Below are positions 16,850 through 24,736 of a stretch of 48,771 bases of DNA, piece by piece (position 1 is the first letter of the stretch; every line of letters starts with the position of its first letter). The notes below the pieces were generated by a model, which ran no database searches, was not told where the DNA came from, and worked only from the letters and a program-made list of their open reading frames with translations. Source of the DNA: an uncultured Bacteroidia bacterium (lineage in GTDB: Bacteria; Bacteroidota; Bacteroidia; Bacteroidales; F082); contig CACXQV010000030.1 of assembly GCA_902769875.1 (NCBI GenBank), forward strand, positions 1 through 48,771, read 5' to 3'. The position numbers were made by a program, and so were the translations under genes.

Positions 16850-18142
16850 TCAATCTTTCAAGCACCCAATAGGTACCACGAGCACTCCATCATCGGGGCG
16901 CTTGTAGGCATATTCGCCTATTCCCGTTAGCACCATCAGGAAAGACGGCTTCTTCATCTTGGTCGTGTCGAGCTTGCCTGCCAATTCAAGCAAAGTGGTT
17001 GCCCCTTCCCTCACCAACTGCGCACCGCCAAGCTTGATCTCCACAAGGCCGTATGAACCGTTTTCAAGATGCACCACAGCGTCACACTCCAAGTTGCTCT
17101 TGTCGCGGTAATGGTAAACCGTACCGTCAATGGCATCGGCATAAACGCGCAGGTCGCGCACGGCAAGCGTCTCAAACATCAGCCCGAAAGTGTTGAGGTC
17201 ATTAATCAAGTCTTTCGGCCCGATGCCCAAAGCAGCCGTGGCAATGGACGGGTCGGTGAAATAGCGCGTGTCGGAAGTGCGGATGGCGGTTTTGCTCCTG
17301 AGATTCGGATTCCAAGCCAATGAATCCTCTATGACAAAAATCTTTTTCAAGGCATTGATATAGGAATAAATGGTGTACTCCGTCAGCGTGTCGGCTTCGT
17401 TGTTTTTCAAATCTGCGAGCAACGTCCCCAACGTGGCCTGCGAGCCTTGGTTGCGTGCGTAGGAGCGCATCAACCGTTTCGCCAATTCTTCATTGCGTTC
17501 CACACCATCAACCCTCGAAATGTCCAATCCAACAACCGTTTTGTAATACTGCTTTGCCTGCATCAAGGCTGCCTTGGGATTCTCTTTCAGCGTAGCCTTT
17601 GGCCATCCGCCCCGGCAAACCAAAAAAGCGAGTTCGTCAAGGTCGATATGGCTTGTTCCTTCTACTTTCTCGGCATCCTCGAAAAGTGACGACAAACTCA
17701 CATCCCCCGTTGATTCGCCCGACTCATAAAGGCTCATCGTTCGAAGTTTCAGCCGCGAAATCCTTCCCGTTCCCGTGTGGAAAATCTTTTCTTCTTCAGT
17801 GGTCGGACGCGGAGGAACGGCCGAACCAGTCAGGATGAATTGCCCGTCTGCATTCCGTCGGTCAACCTCGTTCCTGACGGCATCCCAAAACTGGGGAGCC
17901 AACTGCCATTCGTCAATCAAACGCGGCGTTTCTCCTTCCAACAATTTCCTGATATTCGTCCTCGCCAATGAAAGGTTCTGCTCTATATGATCAGGGTCGG
18001 ACATAAGCAAAACGCTATTGGCCTGTTGGATTGCCATCGTAGTCTTACCACAATATTTTGGGCCTTCTATCAATACGGCACCCATTGCATCCAAATGGTC
18101 GGCAAGATTCTGCTCTGCAACACGCTTTTTGTAGTCACTCAT
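16850..18142 (-). CDS. AAA-family ATPase with DUF4143
   Basis: 430 residues. An N-terminal AAA ATPase carries the P-loop GPKYCGKTT at about 27-35 and a Walker B-like RLIDEWQLAP. A sensor-like ILTGSAVPP follows, and DUF4143 occupies the C-terminal half, with the restriction-endonuclease-like stretch DAVVHLENGSYGLVEIKLGG (D...E-x-K). The ATG at 18142 is preferred. A longer frame begins with TTG at 18166 inside the TATTTTTG promoter element (18164-18171). Proteins of this family are common in Bacteroidota and their role is poorly known; some have been suggested to act in mobile-element or defence contexts. Three 23-bp iterons lie directly upstream. Confidence 0.88.
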   Translation of the reverse strand: MSDYKKRVAEQNLADHLDAMGAVLIEGPKYCGKTTMAIQQANSVLLMSDPDHIEQNLSLARTNIRKLLEGETPRLIDEWQLAPQFWDAVRNEVDRRNADGQFILTGSAVPPRPTTEEEKIFHTGTGRISRLKLRTMSLYESGESTGDVSLSSLFEDAEKVEGTSHIDLDELAFLVCRGGWPKATLKENPKAALMQAKQYYKTVVGLDISRVDGVERNEELAKRLMRSYARNQGSQATLGTLLADLKNNEADTLTEYTIYSYINALKKIFVIEDSLAWNPNLRSKTAIRTSDTRYFTDPSIATAALGIGPKDLINDLNTFGLMFETLAVRDLRVYADAIDGTVYHYRDKSNLECDAVVHLENGSYGLVEIKLGGAQLVREGATTLLELAGKLDTTKMKKPSFLMVLTGIGEYAYKRPDDGVLVVPIGCLKD

Positions 18143-18163
18143 AGATTCAAAATTTTCACGCTG

Positions 18164-18171
18164 CAAAAATA
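18164..18171 (-). promoter_or_regulatory. Bacteroidota -7 element TATTTTTG for the DUF4143 ATPase
   Basis: The minus strand reads TATTTTTG ending 21 bp before the ATG at 18142. It fixes the start choice and lies 40 bp downstream of the iterons. Confidence 0.65.
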
Positions 18172-18210
18172 GTAATTTCTTTTTGATTATGAATAACTTT
18201 TGAAAAATTT

Positions 18211-18271
18211 ATCGAGGCACTTGGCGAGTTTTTATCGAGGCACTTGGCCGATTTTCATCGAGGCACTTGGC
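18211..18271. repeat. Three 23-bp iterons with core ATCGAGGCACTTGGC
   Basis: The 15-bp core is identical at 18211-18225, 18234-18248 and 18257-18271. Cores are separated by 8-bp AT-rich linkers, giving an exact 23-bp period. The array lies between the divergent DUF4143 ATPase and pheT genes, 40 bp upstream of the ATPase promoter element. Period and position suggest binding sites for one protein on about the same DNA face. Confidence 0.75.
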
Positions 18272-18335
18272 AAAATCAAAAACCTCTAATCAAAAGTCTT
18301 TCATATTTTCCGCGTGACATTTTGTCAGAATTTCG

Positions 18336-18343
18336 TATTTTTG
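18336..18343 (+). promoter_or_regulatory. Bacteroidota -7 element TATTTTTG for pheT
   Basis: TATTTTTGCGGC lies 23 bp before the pheT ATG at 18367. Confidence 0.65.
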
Positions 18344-18366
18344 CGGCTCAATAAAAATCTACGACA

Positions 18367-20835
18367 ATGAAGATTTCCTATAACTGGTTGAAACAATACG
18401 TCAACTGCGATTATTCGGCTGAGAAAGTCAGCGAGATATTGACCTCCACGGGCCTCGAAGTGGAAGACTTGGAACGTTTTGAGTCGGTGAAAGGCGCACT
18501 GAAAGGTGTCGTCGTGGGCAAGGTGCTCACCTGCATCGACCACCCCAACTCCGACCACCTGCACATCACCACCGTGGATGTGGGCGGTGAGGAACCGCTG
18601 CACATCGTGTGCGGCGCGCCCAACGTGGCTGCCGGACAAAAGGTGCTCGTGGCCACCATCAACACCGAACTCTGGATTGGCGACGAACACATCACCATCA
18701 AGAAGGGCAAGATTCGCGGCGAAGTGAGCGAAGGAATGATTTGCGCCGAGGACGAACTGCAACTTGGCACCTCTCACGAAGGAATTATGGTGCTGCCTGA
18801 TGATTACGAAGTGGGCAAGCCTGCCGCGTTCTATTTCCCCGTGGAAGAGGACTATACGATTGAAATCGGCCTCACGGCCAACCGCAGCGACGCCACCTCG
18901 CACATTGGATCGGCCCGCGACCTTGTGGCCGCCCTCAACCAGCGCGAGAACACTACCAAATACCACCTCATCCGCCCTTCAGTGGACGATTTCAAGGTGG
19001 AAAACCACGATTTGGACATTGAAGTGGTCGTTGAAGACACGCAAGCCTGCCCGCGCTATTCGGGCGTGACCATCAGCGGCGTGAAAGTCGGCGAATCGCC
19101 GGCTTGGCTCAAGAATCGTCTTGCCGCCGTGGGCATCCGCAGCATCAACAACATCGTCGATATCACCAACTTCGTGCTGATGGAAGTCGGACAGCCAATG
19201 CACGCCTTTGATGCCGACAAGATCACGGGTAAGAAGGTCGTGGTGAAATGCCTGCCCGAAGGCACGCCTTTCGTCACCCTCGATGGTGTGGAGCGCAAGC
19301 TCAACAGCCGTAACCTAATGATTTGCAACGCAGAAGAACCTATGTGCATCGGCGGTGTGTTTGGCGGACAAAAGTCGGGCGTGACGATGGAAACGACCAA
19401 CATTTTCCTTGAAAGCGCCTACTTCAACCCCACCAGCATCCGCAAGACGGCCAAGTTCCACGGTCTGCAAACCGACGCTTCGTTCCGTTACGAGCGCGGT
19501 GCCGACCCGAACATCACCCTCTACGCCCTGAAACGCGCCGCCTTATTAATAAAGGAGTTGGCCGGCGGAACGATTTCCTCAGAAATCAAGGACGTGAAAA
19601 ACGGCGACTTCGCCCCTGCTCGCGTGGATTTGAAATTTGACTATTTGAACAAAATGGCTGGCAAGGTCATCGACCCAACCCAGGCCGTCAATATACTGAA
19701 AAGCCTTGAATGTCAAGTTATTGAACAAGACGACAAACACGTTGTGGTGGATGTACACACCAGCAAGGTCGATGTGACACGTCCCGCCGATGTGGTCGAG
19801 GAAATCCTGCGCATTTACGGCTACGACAACATCGAAATCCCAAGCCGCGTTCATGCCTCCATCAGTCGCGCCGCCAAACCCGATGCCGACAAGATGCAGC
19901 AGAAAATCAGCGATATGCTTGTCGCCAACGGCTTCTACGAAATCATGAACAACTCGCTCACCAAGGCCGCCTACAGCGAAGCCTTCCCCGCTTTTGATCC
20001 AGAGCATAATGTCAAGATACTCAATCCTTTGAGCAGTGACCTTAACGTGATGCGCCAAACCCTGATGTGGGGTGGATTGGAGAGCATCGCCTTCAACCAA
20101 AACCGCAAGGTCAGCGACATGAAGTTCTTTGAGTTCGGCAATGTCTATTTCTTTGACGGAACGAAAGTTGGCGACGAGACGAAGCCGCTCAAGCCCTATA
20201 ACGAGCATACCTGCCTCGACATCTTCCTCACCGGCAACAAGCAATCCGAATTGTGGAACGCCCCGAGCAAAGCCCTCGATTACTTCGACCTGAAGGAATA
20301 CGTCATGGGCATCCTGAACCATTTCAAGTTCGACTTCAAGGCCTTCGAAGCCAAGGAAGCCGACCTGCCGCATTTCGACTACGCGACCACTTATTGCGTT
20401 GATGGTAAGGAGATTGTCACGCTTGGCAAACTCAGCAAGAAGACCTTGAAACACTTCGATCTGAAGAAGGACGTGTTCTACGCCACCTTCAACTGGACGC
20501 TGATGATGCAATGTTTGGCCAAGGCCAAGGAAGTGCATTTCGAGCCGCTGTCGAAGTTCCCCGCCGTGCGCCGCGACTTGGCTATGATTTTCGACAAGAA
20601 CATCACCTTCGACGCGGTGAAGAAAGTCGCCATGGGCGCGGAAAACAAAATCCTGCAATCGATGAGCCTCTTCGACGTTTACGAAGGCGAAAAAATCCCG
20701 GCAGGCAAGAAACAATACGCTATGAGTTTCGTACTGATGTCGCCCACCACCACCCTCACCGACAAGGTGATTGAGAAGACGATGGGCAAAATTCAGGGCG
20801 CGTTTGAACAGCAGTTGGGAGGAGTATTAAGATAA
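18367..20835 (+). CDS. pheT: Phenylalanyl-tRNA synthetase beta subunit
   Basis: 822 residues, normal length. With PheS it charges tRNA-Phe in the cytoplasm. The N-terminus MKISYNWLKQYVNCD is typical. A tRNA-binding EMAP-like domain covers about 40-150 (CTCIDHPNSDHLHITTVDVG-like stretch, then IVCGAPNV). The B3/B4 editing region lies near 200-390 (RSINNIVDITNFVLMEVGQP, then QTDASFRYERGADP). The B5 domain is at about 400-480, a catalytic-like core follows, and the C-terminal FDX-ACB anticodon-binding domain ends it (FPAVRRDLAMIFDKNITFD). pheS is not in the window. An AATGCGG repeat cluster begins at the stop codon. Confidence 0.97.
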   Translation: MKISYNWLKQYVNCDYSAEKVSEILTSTGLEVEDLERFESVKGALKGVVVGKVLTCIDHPNSDHLHITTVDVGGEEPLHIVCGAPNVAAGQKVLVATINTELWIGDEHITIKKGKIRGEVSEGMICAEDELQLGTSHEGIMVLPDDYEVGKPAAFYFPVEEDYTIEIGLTANRSDATSHIGSARDLVAALNQRENTTKYHLIRPSVDDFKVENHDLDIEVVVEDTQACPRYSGVTISGVKVGESPAWLKNRLAAVGIRSINNIVDITNFVLMEVGQPMHAFDADKITGKKVVVKCLPEGTPFVTLDGVERKLNSRNLMICNAEEPMCIGGVFGGQKSGVTMETTNIFLESAYFNPTSIRKTAKFHGLQTDASFRYERGADPNITLYALKRAALLIKELAGGTISSEIKDVKNGDFAPARVDLKFDYLNKMAGKVIDPTQAVNILKSLECQVIEQDDKHVVVDVHTSKVDVTRPADVVEEILRIYGYDNIEIPSRVHASISRAAKPDADKMQQKISDMLVANGFYEIMNNSLTKAAYSEAFPAFDPEHNVKILNPLSSDLNVMRQTLMWGGLESIAFNQNRKVSDMKFFEFGNVYFFDGTKVGDETKPLKPYNEHTCLDIFLTGNKQSELWNAPSKALDYFDLKEYVMGILNHFKFDFKAFEAKEADLPHFDYATTYCVDGKEIVTLGKLSKKTLKHFDLKKDVFYATFNWTLMMQCLAKAKEVHFEPLSKFPAVRRDLAMIFDKNITFDAVKKVAMGAENKILQSMSLFDVYEGEKIPAGKKQYAMSFVLMSPTTTLTDKVIEKTMGKIQGAFEQQLGGVLR

Positions 20836-20946
20836 ATGCGGAATGAGAATGCGGAATGATGAATGCGGAATGCGGAATAGGGCAAAGCCCAGCGTCGCAT
20901 TGCGATATTCCGTATTCAACATTCCTAATTCCGAATTAAAGACACC
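20835..20946 (+). repeat. AATGCGG heptamer cluster between pheT and the sigma-54 activator
   Basis: Imperfect copies of AATGCGG begin on the pheT stop codon (20835) and run to about 20880. Inverted forms (ATTCCGTATTC, ATTCCTAATTCCG) occupy 20908-20938, so the whole region can fold back. The same repeat follows lptE (22712) and ruvA (32993). Confidence 0.6.
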
Positions 20947-22206
20947 ATGGACGTACAAGCAATAAAACGGACCTTCGGCATCATCGGCACCGACCCCGAA
21001 TTGGACCGCGCCATCGGCATAGCCGCGCAGGTGGCCGCCACCGACCTCACCGTGCTCATCACTGGCGAGAGCGGCACGGGCAAGGATGTGTTTCCGAAGA
21101 TCATCCACCAAAACAGCACCCGCAAGCACGGACAATATTTTGCCGTGAACTGCGGTGCCATACCCGAGGGAACCATTGATTCTGAGCTGTTTGGCCACGA
21201 AAAAGGCTCATTCACGGGTGCCGTCAACGAGCGCAAAGGCTATTTCGAGATTGCCGACAAAGGCACCTTGTTTTTGGACGAAGTCGGCGAACTGCCCCTT
21301 TCCACCCAAGCGAGATTGCTGCGCGTGTTGGAAAACGGCGAGTTCATCCGCGTGGGCGGCAACAAAGTAATGAAAACCGATGTCAGGATCGTGGCCGCCA
21401 CCAACGTCGATTTGCCTGTAGCCATCGAGCGCGGACGTTTCCGCGAAGACCTTTATTACAGGTTGAACACCATCCCAATCCACATCCCTGCCTTGCGCGA
21501 AAGGAAGGCCGACATTCCGCTGTTGTTCAGGAAGTTTGCCGCCGACTTCGCCGAGCGGAACCACATCCCTGCCATCACTTTGATGCCCGATGCCGTGAAA
21601 ATGCTGGAAAACTACCGCTGGGACGGTAACGTGCGCCAACTGAAGAACGTCACCGAGCAGATTTCCATCATGGAAACCGACCGCAACATCACGACGGAAA
21701 CCTTGGCCAAATATCTGCCTAACAGGGTGATAAGCAACCTGCCTGTCTTGTTGCCCCGCGACGACACGCCCGAAGGAATGTCGGAGCGCGACCTGCTCTA
21801 TCGCGTCTTGTTCGACATGAAGAAAGACATTGCCGAGTTGCGAGCACAAGTCAACAATATGAATGCCGGGCGTCCTGTGGAGCAAAGCTATGTGCAAAGC
21901 AATCCTGTCACCCAAATCGGCGACACCGTGGTGACGCGCGTGAGCCACGACGAGCCAGAGGTCAGTGAGCAGGAATACGCCGAGTTCATTCCCGCCGAGG
22001 AAACTTCGCACTATGGGGTCGTTTCGACAGGCTCAATGACCAACGGCTCAACGCCCGAAACGCTCTCGCTCGAACATCACGAAAAAGAAATGATCATCAA
22101 GGCTTTGGAAACCCATAGGGGCAAGCGCAAAGACGCAGCCAAGGCTTTGGGAATCAGCGAGCGCACCCTTTACCGCAAAATCAACGAATACGGCATAGAC
22201 CTATGA
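20947..22206 (+). CDS. Sigma-54-dependent activator lacking a receiver domain
   Basis: 419 residues. The AAA+ domain carries Walker A GESGTGKD at 40-47, the sigma-54 contact loop GSFTGA at 87-92 (GAFTGA in most relatives), Walker B TLFLDEVGE at 107-115 and FREDLYYRLN. A linker follows, then a FIS-type helix-turn-helix at the end (AAKALGISERTLYRKINEYG). No N-terminal response-regulator domain precedes the AAA+ part, so control must come otherwise. It overlaps lptE by 4 bp (ATGA). The order activator-lptE-hypothetical-secG is one I associate with Bacteroidota. Residues VSTGSMTNG (near 360) are encoded by a TTCGACAGGCTCA interspersed element in the flexible linker. Confidence 0.93.
   Translation: MDVQAIKRTFGIIGTDPELDRAIGIAAQVAATDLTVLITGESGTGKDVFPKIIHQNSTRKHGQYFAVNCGAIPEGTIDSELFGHEKGSFTGAVNERKGYFEIADKGTLFLDEVGELPLSTQARLLRVLENGEFIRVGGNKVMKTDVRIVAATNVDLPVAIERGRFREDLYYRLNTIPIHIPALRERKADIPLLFRKFAADFAERNHIPAITLMPDAVKMLENYRWDGNVRQLKNVTEQISIMETDRNITTETLAKYLPNRVISNLPVLLPRDDTPEGMSERDLLYRVLFDMKKDIAELRAQVNNMNAGRPVEQSYVQSNPVTQIGDTVVTRVSHDEPEVSEQEYAEFIPAEETSHYGVVSTGSMTNGSTPETLSLEHHEKEMIIKALETHRGKRKDAAKALGISERTLYRKINEYGIDL
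22023..22035 (+). repeat. TTCGACAGGCTCA interspersed element inside the activator gene
   Basis: Exact reverse complement of 13046-13058. It lies in a glycine/serine/threonine-rich linker just before the C-terminal helix-turn-helix, where an in-frame insertion would be tolerated. Confidence 0.5.
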
Positions 22207-22706
22207 AAATCAGGGCGTTAATAGTGGTTGTTGTTTTGGCTCTTATGAGCCACAGTTGCGGCTTTTATTCCTTCTCGGGCGCATCGATTCCCGCCGAGGC
22301 CAAGACCGTCTCGGTAGACTATTTCCCCAACCACGCGCAGTTGGTCAACCCGATGTTGAGCAACATCTTCACCAACGCCTTGCGCGATGCAATGACCAAC
22401 CAAACCACCTTAGATATGGTGGAGGCCGGCGGCGACTTGGCTTTTGAAGGCGAAATCACCGACTACAGGACTTCGCCCGTGGCCATCACTTCGGGACAGA
22501 CCGCCGCCATGAACCGACTCACCATCACAGTGAAAGTCAGATTCAGCAACCGCATCGACGAAACGAAAGACTTCGAACAATCCTTCTCGCGCTACGAGGA
22601 CTACCCCAGCGACCAAGACCTGAACGCGGTGCAAGAGGCACTGACCACAACAATCACCGAACAACTGGTGGAAGACATATTTAATAAGGCATTGGTAAAC
22701 TGGTAA
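22203..22706 (+). CDS. lptE: LPS assembly lipoprotein LptE
   Basis: 167 residues. Lipoprotein signal with C19 in LMSHSCGFYSFSGASIP. The core alternates strands and helices in the way of Bacteroidota LptE: VSVDYFPNHAQLVNPMLSNI, FEGEITDYRTSPVAI, and the RLTITVKVRFSNRID strand. It would sit in the outer membrane plugging LptD to deliver lipopolysaccharide. Its ATG overlaps the activator stop (ATGA), so the two are translationally coupled. A heptamer repeat array begins 5 bp after its stop. Confidence 0.88.
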   Translation: MKIRALIVVVVLALMSHSCGFYSFSGASIPAEAKTVSVDYFPNHAQLVNPMLSNIFTNALRDAMTNQTTLDMVEAGGDLAFEGEITDYRTSPVAITSGQTAAMNRLTITVKVRFSNRIDETKDFEQSFSRYEDYPSDQDLNAVQEALTTTITEQLVEDIFNKALVNW

Positions 22707-22711
22707 TTATG

Positions 22712-22760
22712 AATGCGGAATGCGGAATGTGGAATGCGGAATGCGGAATGTGGAATGATG
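22712..22760 (+). repeat. Six tandem AATGYGG heptamers plus a degenerate seventh
   Basis: Copies run from 22712 to 22753 in the order CGG, CGG, TGG, CGG, CGG, TGG, then AATGATG. They fill most of the gap between lptE and the next gene. The array is related to those at 20835 and 32993. Confidence 0.75.
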
Positions 22761-22794
22761 AATAACGAACAACTGTAAACTTTCAACTGAAAAG

Positions 22795-23622
22795 ATGGAC
22801 AGCAAACAATTGATAGGATACATAAAAATGCCGGAGCGGCTGAGAGGCGAGGCCGTCAAGGAAATGGAAGACTTGGTGGCCGACTATCCCTATTTCGCCA
22901 TCGGGCATGCACTTTTGACCGTGGCCTATCAAAACACCAAAAACGAGCGCTACAACGAACAACTGAAACGCACGGCAGCCATTATGCCCAACCGCGACAA
23001 GCTGCGCCTGTTCACCCTGATTGCCCGTCATCGCCTTGAAAGCGCACCCGAAAAGCCAGCCCTTCCCGACGAATTCACACCTAACGACAATGTTTTCTCG
23101 GCTATCGAGTCCATCGACACGAAGGAAGAATCGAACCATAGCATCATCCGCGAAAAAGTCTTCATCATCCCAGAAATCAACCTCAGCGGCAGCCACGAGG
23201 AACTCTCGGCCGAGATGGCCTTGCTCGAAGAAAAACGGAAATCGTTGGACGAGCTGAAAGCCATCATCGCCAACCGCCTGAAGGAAATCGAAGAAGAAAA
23301 GAAGCGCAAGGAAAGCGAGCAGCCCAAGCCAAAGAAACTGTCACGCAAAGAGCTGATAGACAAGTTTATACTTGAAAACCCAAGCATCTCACGCCCCAAG
23401 GCCGAGTTCTACAACCCCATCTCCGTGGCGCAAAACAGCATCATCGACCAAGAGAACATCGTGAGCGAGACTTTGGCCAAAATTTACGAAAAACAGGGGT
23501 ATAACGAGAAGGCCATGTCAATTTATGAAAAATTAGGCTTGAAATATCCAGAAAAAAGTCGTTATTTTGCAGCCCAAATTGAACGCTTAAAGGAAAGCAA
23601 AGAAAGTCAAACAATAAAATAA
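22795..23622 (+). CDS. Conserved hypothetical protein with C-terminal TPR-like motif
   Basis: 275 residues with no signal peptide or membrane segment. The N-terminal 80 residues are helical (MKMPERLRGEAVKEMEDLV-like start, PYFAIGHALLTVAYQNTKNE). A charged coiled-coil stretch (about 145-185, rich in E, K and R) is followed by a single TPR-like unit at the end (ETLAKIYEKQGYNEKAMSIY). I do not know its function. It lies between lptE and secG, an arrangement that I think is conserved in Bacteroidota. The secG ATG follows its stop by 6 bp. A cytoplasmic, protein-binding role is inferred only. Confidence 0.75.
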   Translation: MDSKQLIGYIKMPERLRGEAVKEMEDLVADYPYFAIGHALLTVAYQNTKNERYNEQLKRTAAIMPNRDKLRLFTLIARHRLESAPEKPALPDEFTPNDNVFSAIESIDTKEESNHSIIREKVFIIPEINLSGSHEELSAEMALLEEKRKSLDELKAIIANRLKEIEEEKKRKESEQPKPKKLSRKELIDKFILENPSISRPKAEFYNPISVAQNSIIDQENIVSETLAKIYEKQGYNEKAMSIYEKLGLKYPEKSRYFAAQIERLKESKESQTIK

Positions 23623-23628
23623 TCAAAA

Positions 23629-23982
23629 ATGTACACATTAGTAGTAATTTTAATCCTGATTGTCAGTGTGTTATTGGGATTGATCGTTTTGGTTCAGAAT
23701 TCAAAAGGTGGTGGTTTGGTGTCCAATTTCGGAGGTGCCAACCAGATGATGGGCGTGCGTCAGACGACCGATTTCCTTGAAAAAGCCACATGGACGATGG
23801 CTGGCATCTTGGTTGTGCTCTGCCTGATTTCGAGCATCAGCCTGCCTAAGAACTCCAAGGAAGGTGCTCCTAAGAGCGAGGTTGAAGGCATCATTCCGGC
23901 CTTGCCGACTGCCGAAGCCCCTGCCGCTGCGATGGAAATGCCCGCCGCTTCGGAGGCTCCCGCTCAGACGCCAGCTGAATAA
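23629..23982 (+). CDS. secG: Preprotein translocase subunit SecG
   Basis: 117 residues. Two membrane helices at about 2-22 (LVVILILIVSVLLGLIVLVQ) and 54-76 (TWTMAGILVVLCLISSISL), separated by the family motif NSKGGGLVSNFGGANQMMGV. A proline/alanine-rich tail follows, common in Bacteroidota SecG. It is the accessory subunit of SecYEG. It starts 6 bp after the preceding gene and is followed by a terminator at 24011. A truncated transposase frame reads antisense through its 3' half; this is incidental. Confidence 0.95.
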   Translation: MYTLVVILILIVSVLLGLIVLVQNSKGGGLVSNFGGANQMMGVRQTTDFLEKATWTMAGILVVLCLISSISLPKNSKEGAPKSEVEGIIPALPTAEAPAAAMEMPAASEAPAQTPAE

Positions 23983-24010
23983 AAAAGACAGACAATCGTA
24001 CAAATGATAA

Positions 24011-24041
24011 AGAGGATGATTCCGGTCGTCCTCTTTTTTTG
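24011..24041 (+). terminator. Rho-independent terminator of the secG transcript
   Basis: AGAGGATGA pairs with TCGTCCTCT around TTCCGG, followed by seven or more T residues. Confidence 0.85.
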
Positions 24042-24132
24042 TTTTTCCAACCATTTCATTGTCGAGATTTGCGGCTGCCTTGGTTCGGGAGTCATAAAAC
24101 CCGAAATTATACATCATATTTCCGTTTCGGGC

Positions 24133-24161
24133 TGTAGGGCTGTCACACTGTGGCAGCCGCA
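24133..24161. repeat. REP-like 29-bp half-site inside the transposase remnant
   Basis: The sequence begins TGTAGGGCTGTC and ends GGCAGCCGCA. It is identical at 28 of 29 positions to 44853-44881, and its reverse complement shares both ends with 24524-24552. Confidence 0.8.
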
Positions 24162-24523
24162 TATCATCAGGCCATTCAATTGGATTATCAATAATAACAA
24201 TCATGTGAACGTGATTCGGCATCACCACAAATTCAGGGACCGCCATATTATCATTGATTTCCGGGATTTTTTCGATGCAACGTAACGCATAATCCCCAAT
24301 TTCCGACAATTCCATCCGACCATCAACCACATCGCCAAAATACAAATCATGGTTTTTCGTGCAAAAGGTCACGAAATACCTTCCGCCATTGTAATCGTGC
24401 CATGTTGCACGCGGTGATTTCCGTTGTGGTAGATTGTATGGCATTGACGTTCATTTTTCCGCAAAGATATTGATTTTTCATGACAAAACAAATTGGCGGA
24501 AACAATTATGCAATTTTCATGAT

Positions 24524-24591
24524 TGCGGCTGCCGTAGTACGACAGCCCTACAGCCCAGCAGGGCAAATTCACCCCTGGGCTGTAGGCTGTC
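24524..24591. repeat. REP-like palindrome upstream of the transposase remnant
   Basis: It begins TGCGGCTGCC, continues GACAGCCCTACAGCCCAG (24541-24558), and the inverted arm CTGGGCTGTAGGCTGTC ends at 24591, giving a stem of about 18 bp with one bulge and a short loop. It lies 80 bp upstream of the remnant's start, a typical place for REP elements around RAYT genes. Confidence 0.75.
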
Positions 24592-24643
24592 CCGAAAAAA
24601 AGCATTATTATTTAAAAAATACAATTCAGCAAAGAAAAATTAC

Positions 24644-24651
24644 TATTTTTG
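24644..24651 (+). promoter_or_regulatory. Bacteroidota -7 element TATTTTTG for the deoxyribosyltransferase-like gene
   Basis: TATTTTTG lies 85 bp before the ATG at 24737, leaving an unusually long leader of about 75 nt that contains a perfect hairpin. Confidence 0.6.
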
Positions 24652-24665
24652 CAAACTTAAATCTA

Positions 24666-24688
24666 ATTAGACATTAATTATGTCTAAT
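24666..24688. promoter_or_regulatory. Perfect 9-bp inverted repeat in the leader (ATTAGACAT-TAATT-ATGTCTAAT)
   Basis: Arms 24666-24674 and 24680-24688 pair exactly with a 5-nt loop, 14 bp downstream of the -7 element. It could be an operator or an RNA hairpin controlling the following gene. Confidence 0.5.
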
Positions 24689-24736
24689 ACTGATAACATA
24701 AAAGAAACAATTTACTGATTATAAAACCTTATAATT

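Larger units (their letters stand above)
23701..24444 (-). pseudogene. Truncated REP-associated (RAYT-like) Y1 transposase
   Basis: The frame starts MPYNLPQRKSPRATWHDYNG and carries the Y1/HUH transposase N-terminal half: GRYFVTFCTKN, the long helix, and the metal-binding HUH pair in MPNHVHMI (H78, H80). The expected C-terminal half with the catalytic tyrosine is missing. After about residue 135 the frame runs through the secG terminator and then antisense through secG (from about residue 155). Residues 95-104 are encoded by a REP-like sequence (24133-24161). It is therefore a remnant, not an active enzyme. A promoter element TATCTTTG (minus strand, about 24462-24469) is still present. Confidence 0.8.

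Noticed and set aside
18142-18166. TTG start at 18166 for the DUF4143 ATPase
   Set aside because: It lies inside the predicted -7 promoter element; the ATG at 18142 fits better.
19579-20715. A 378-codon minus-strand frame opposite pheT
   Set aside because: Shadow of pheT; no start context, no motifs.
23701-23982. C-terminal 90 residues of the transposase frame as real protein
   Set aside because: They are exactly antisense to secG and follow its terminator; no resemblance to a transposase.
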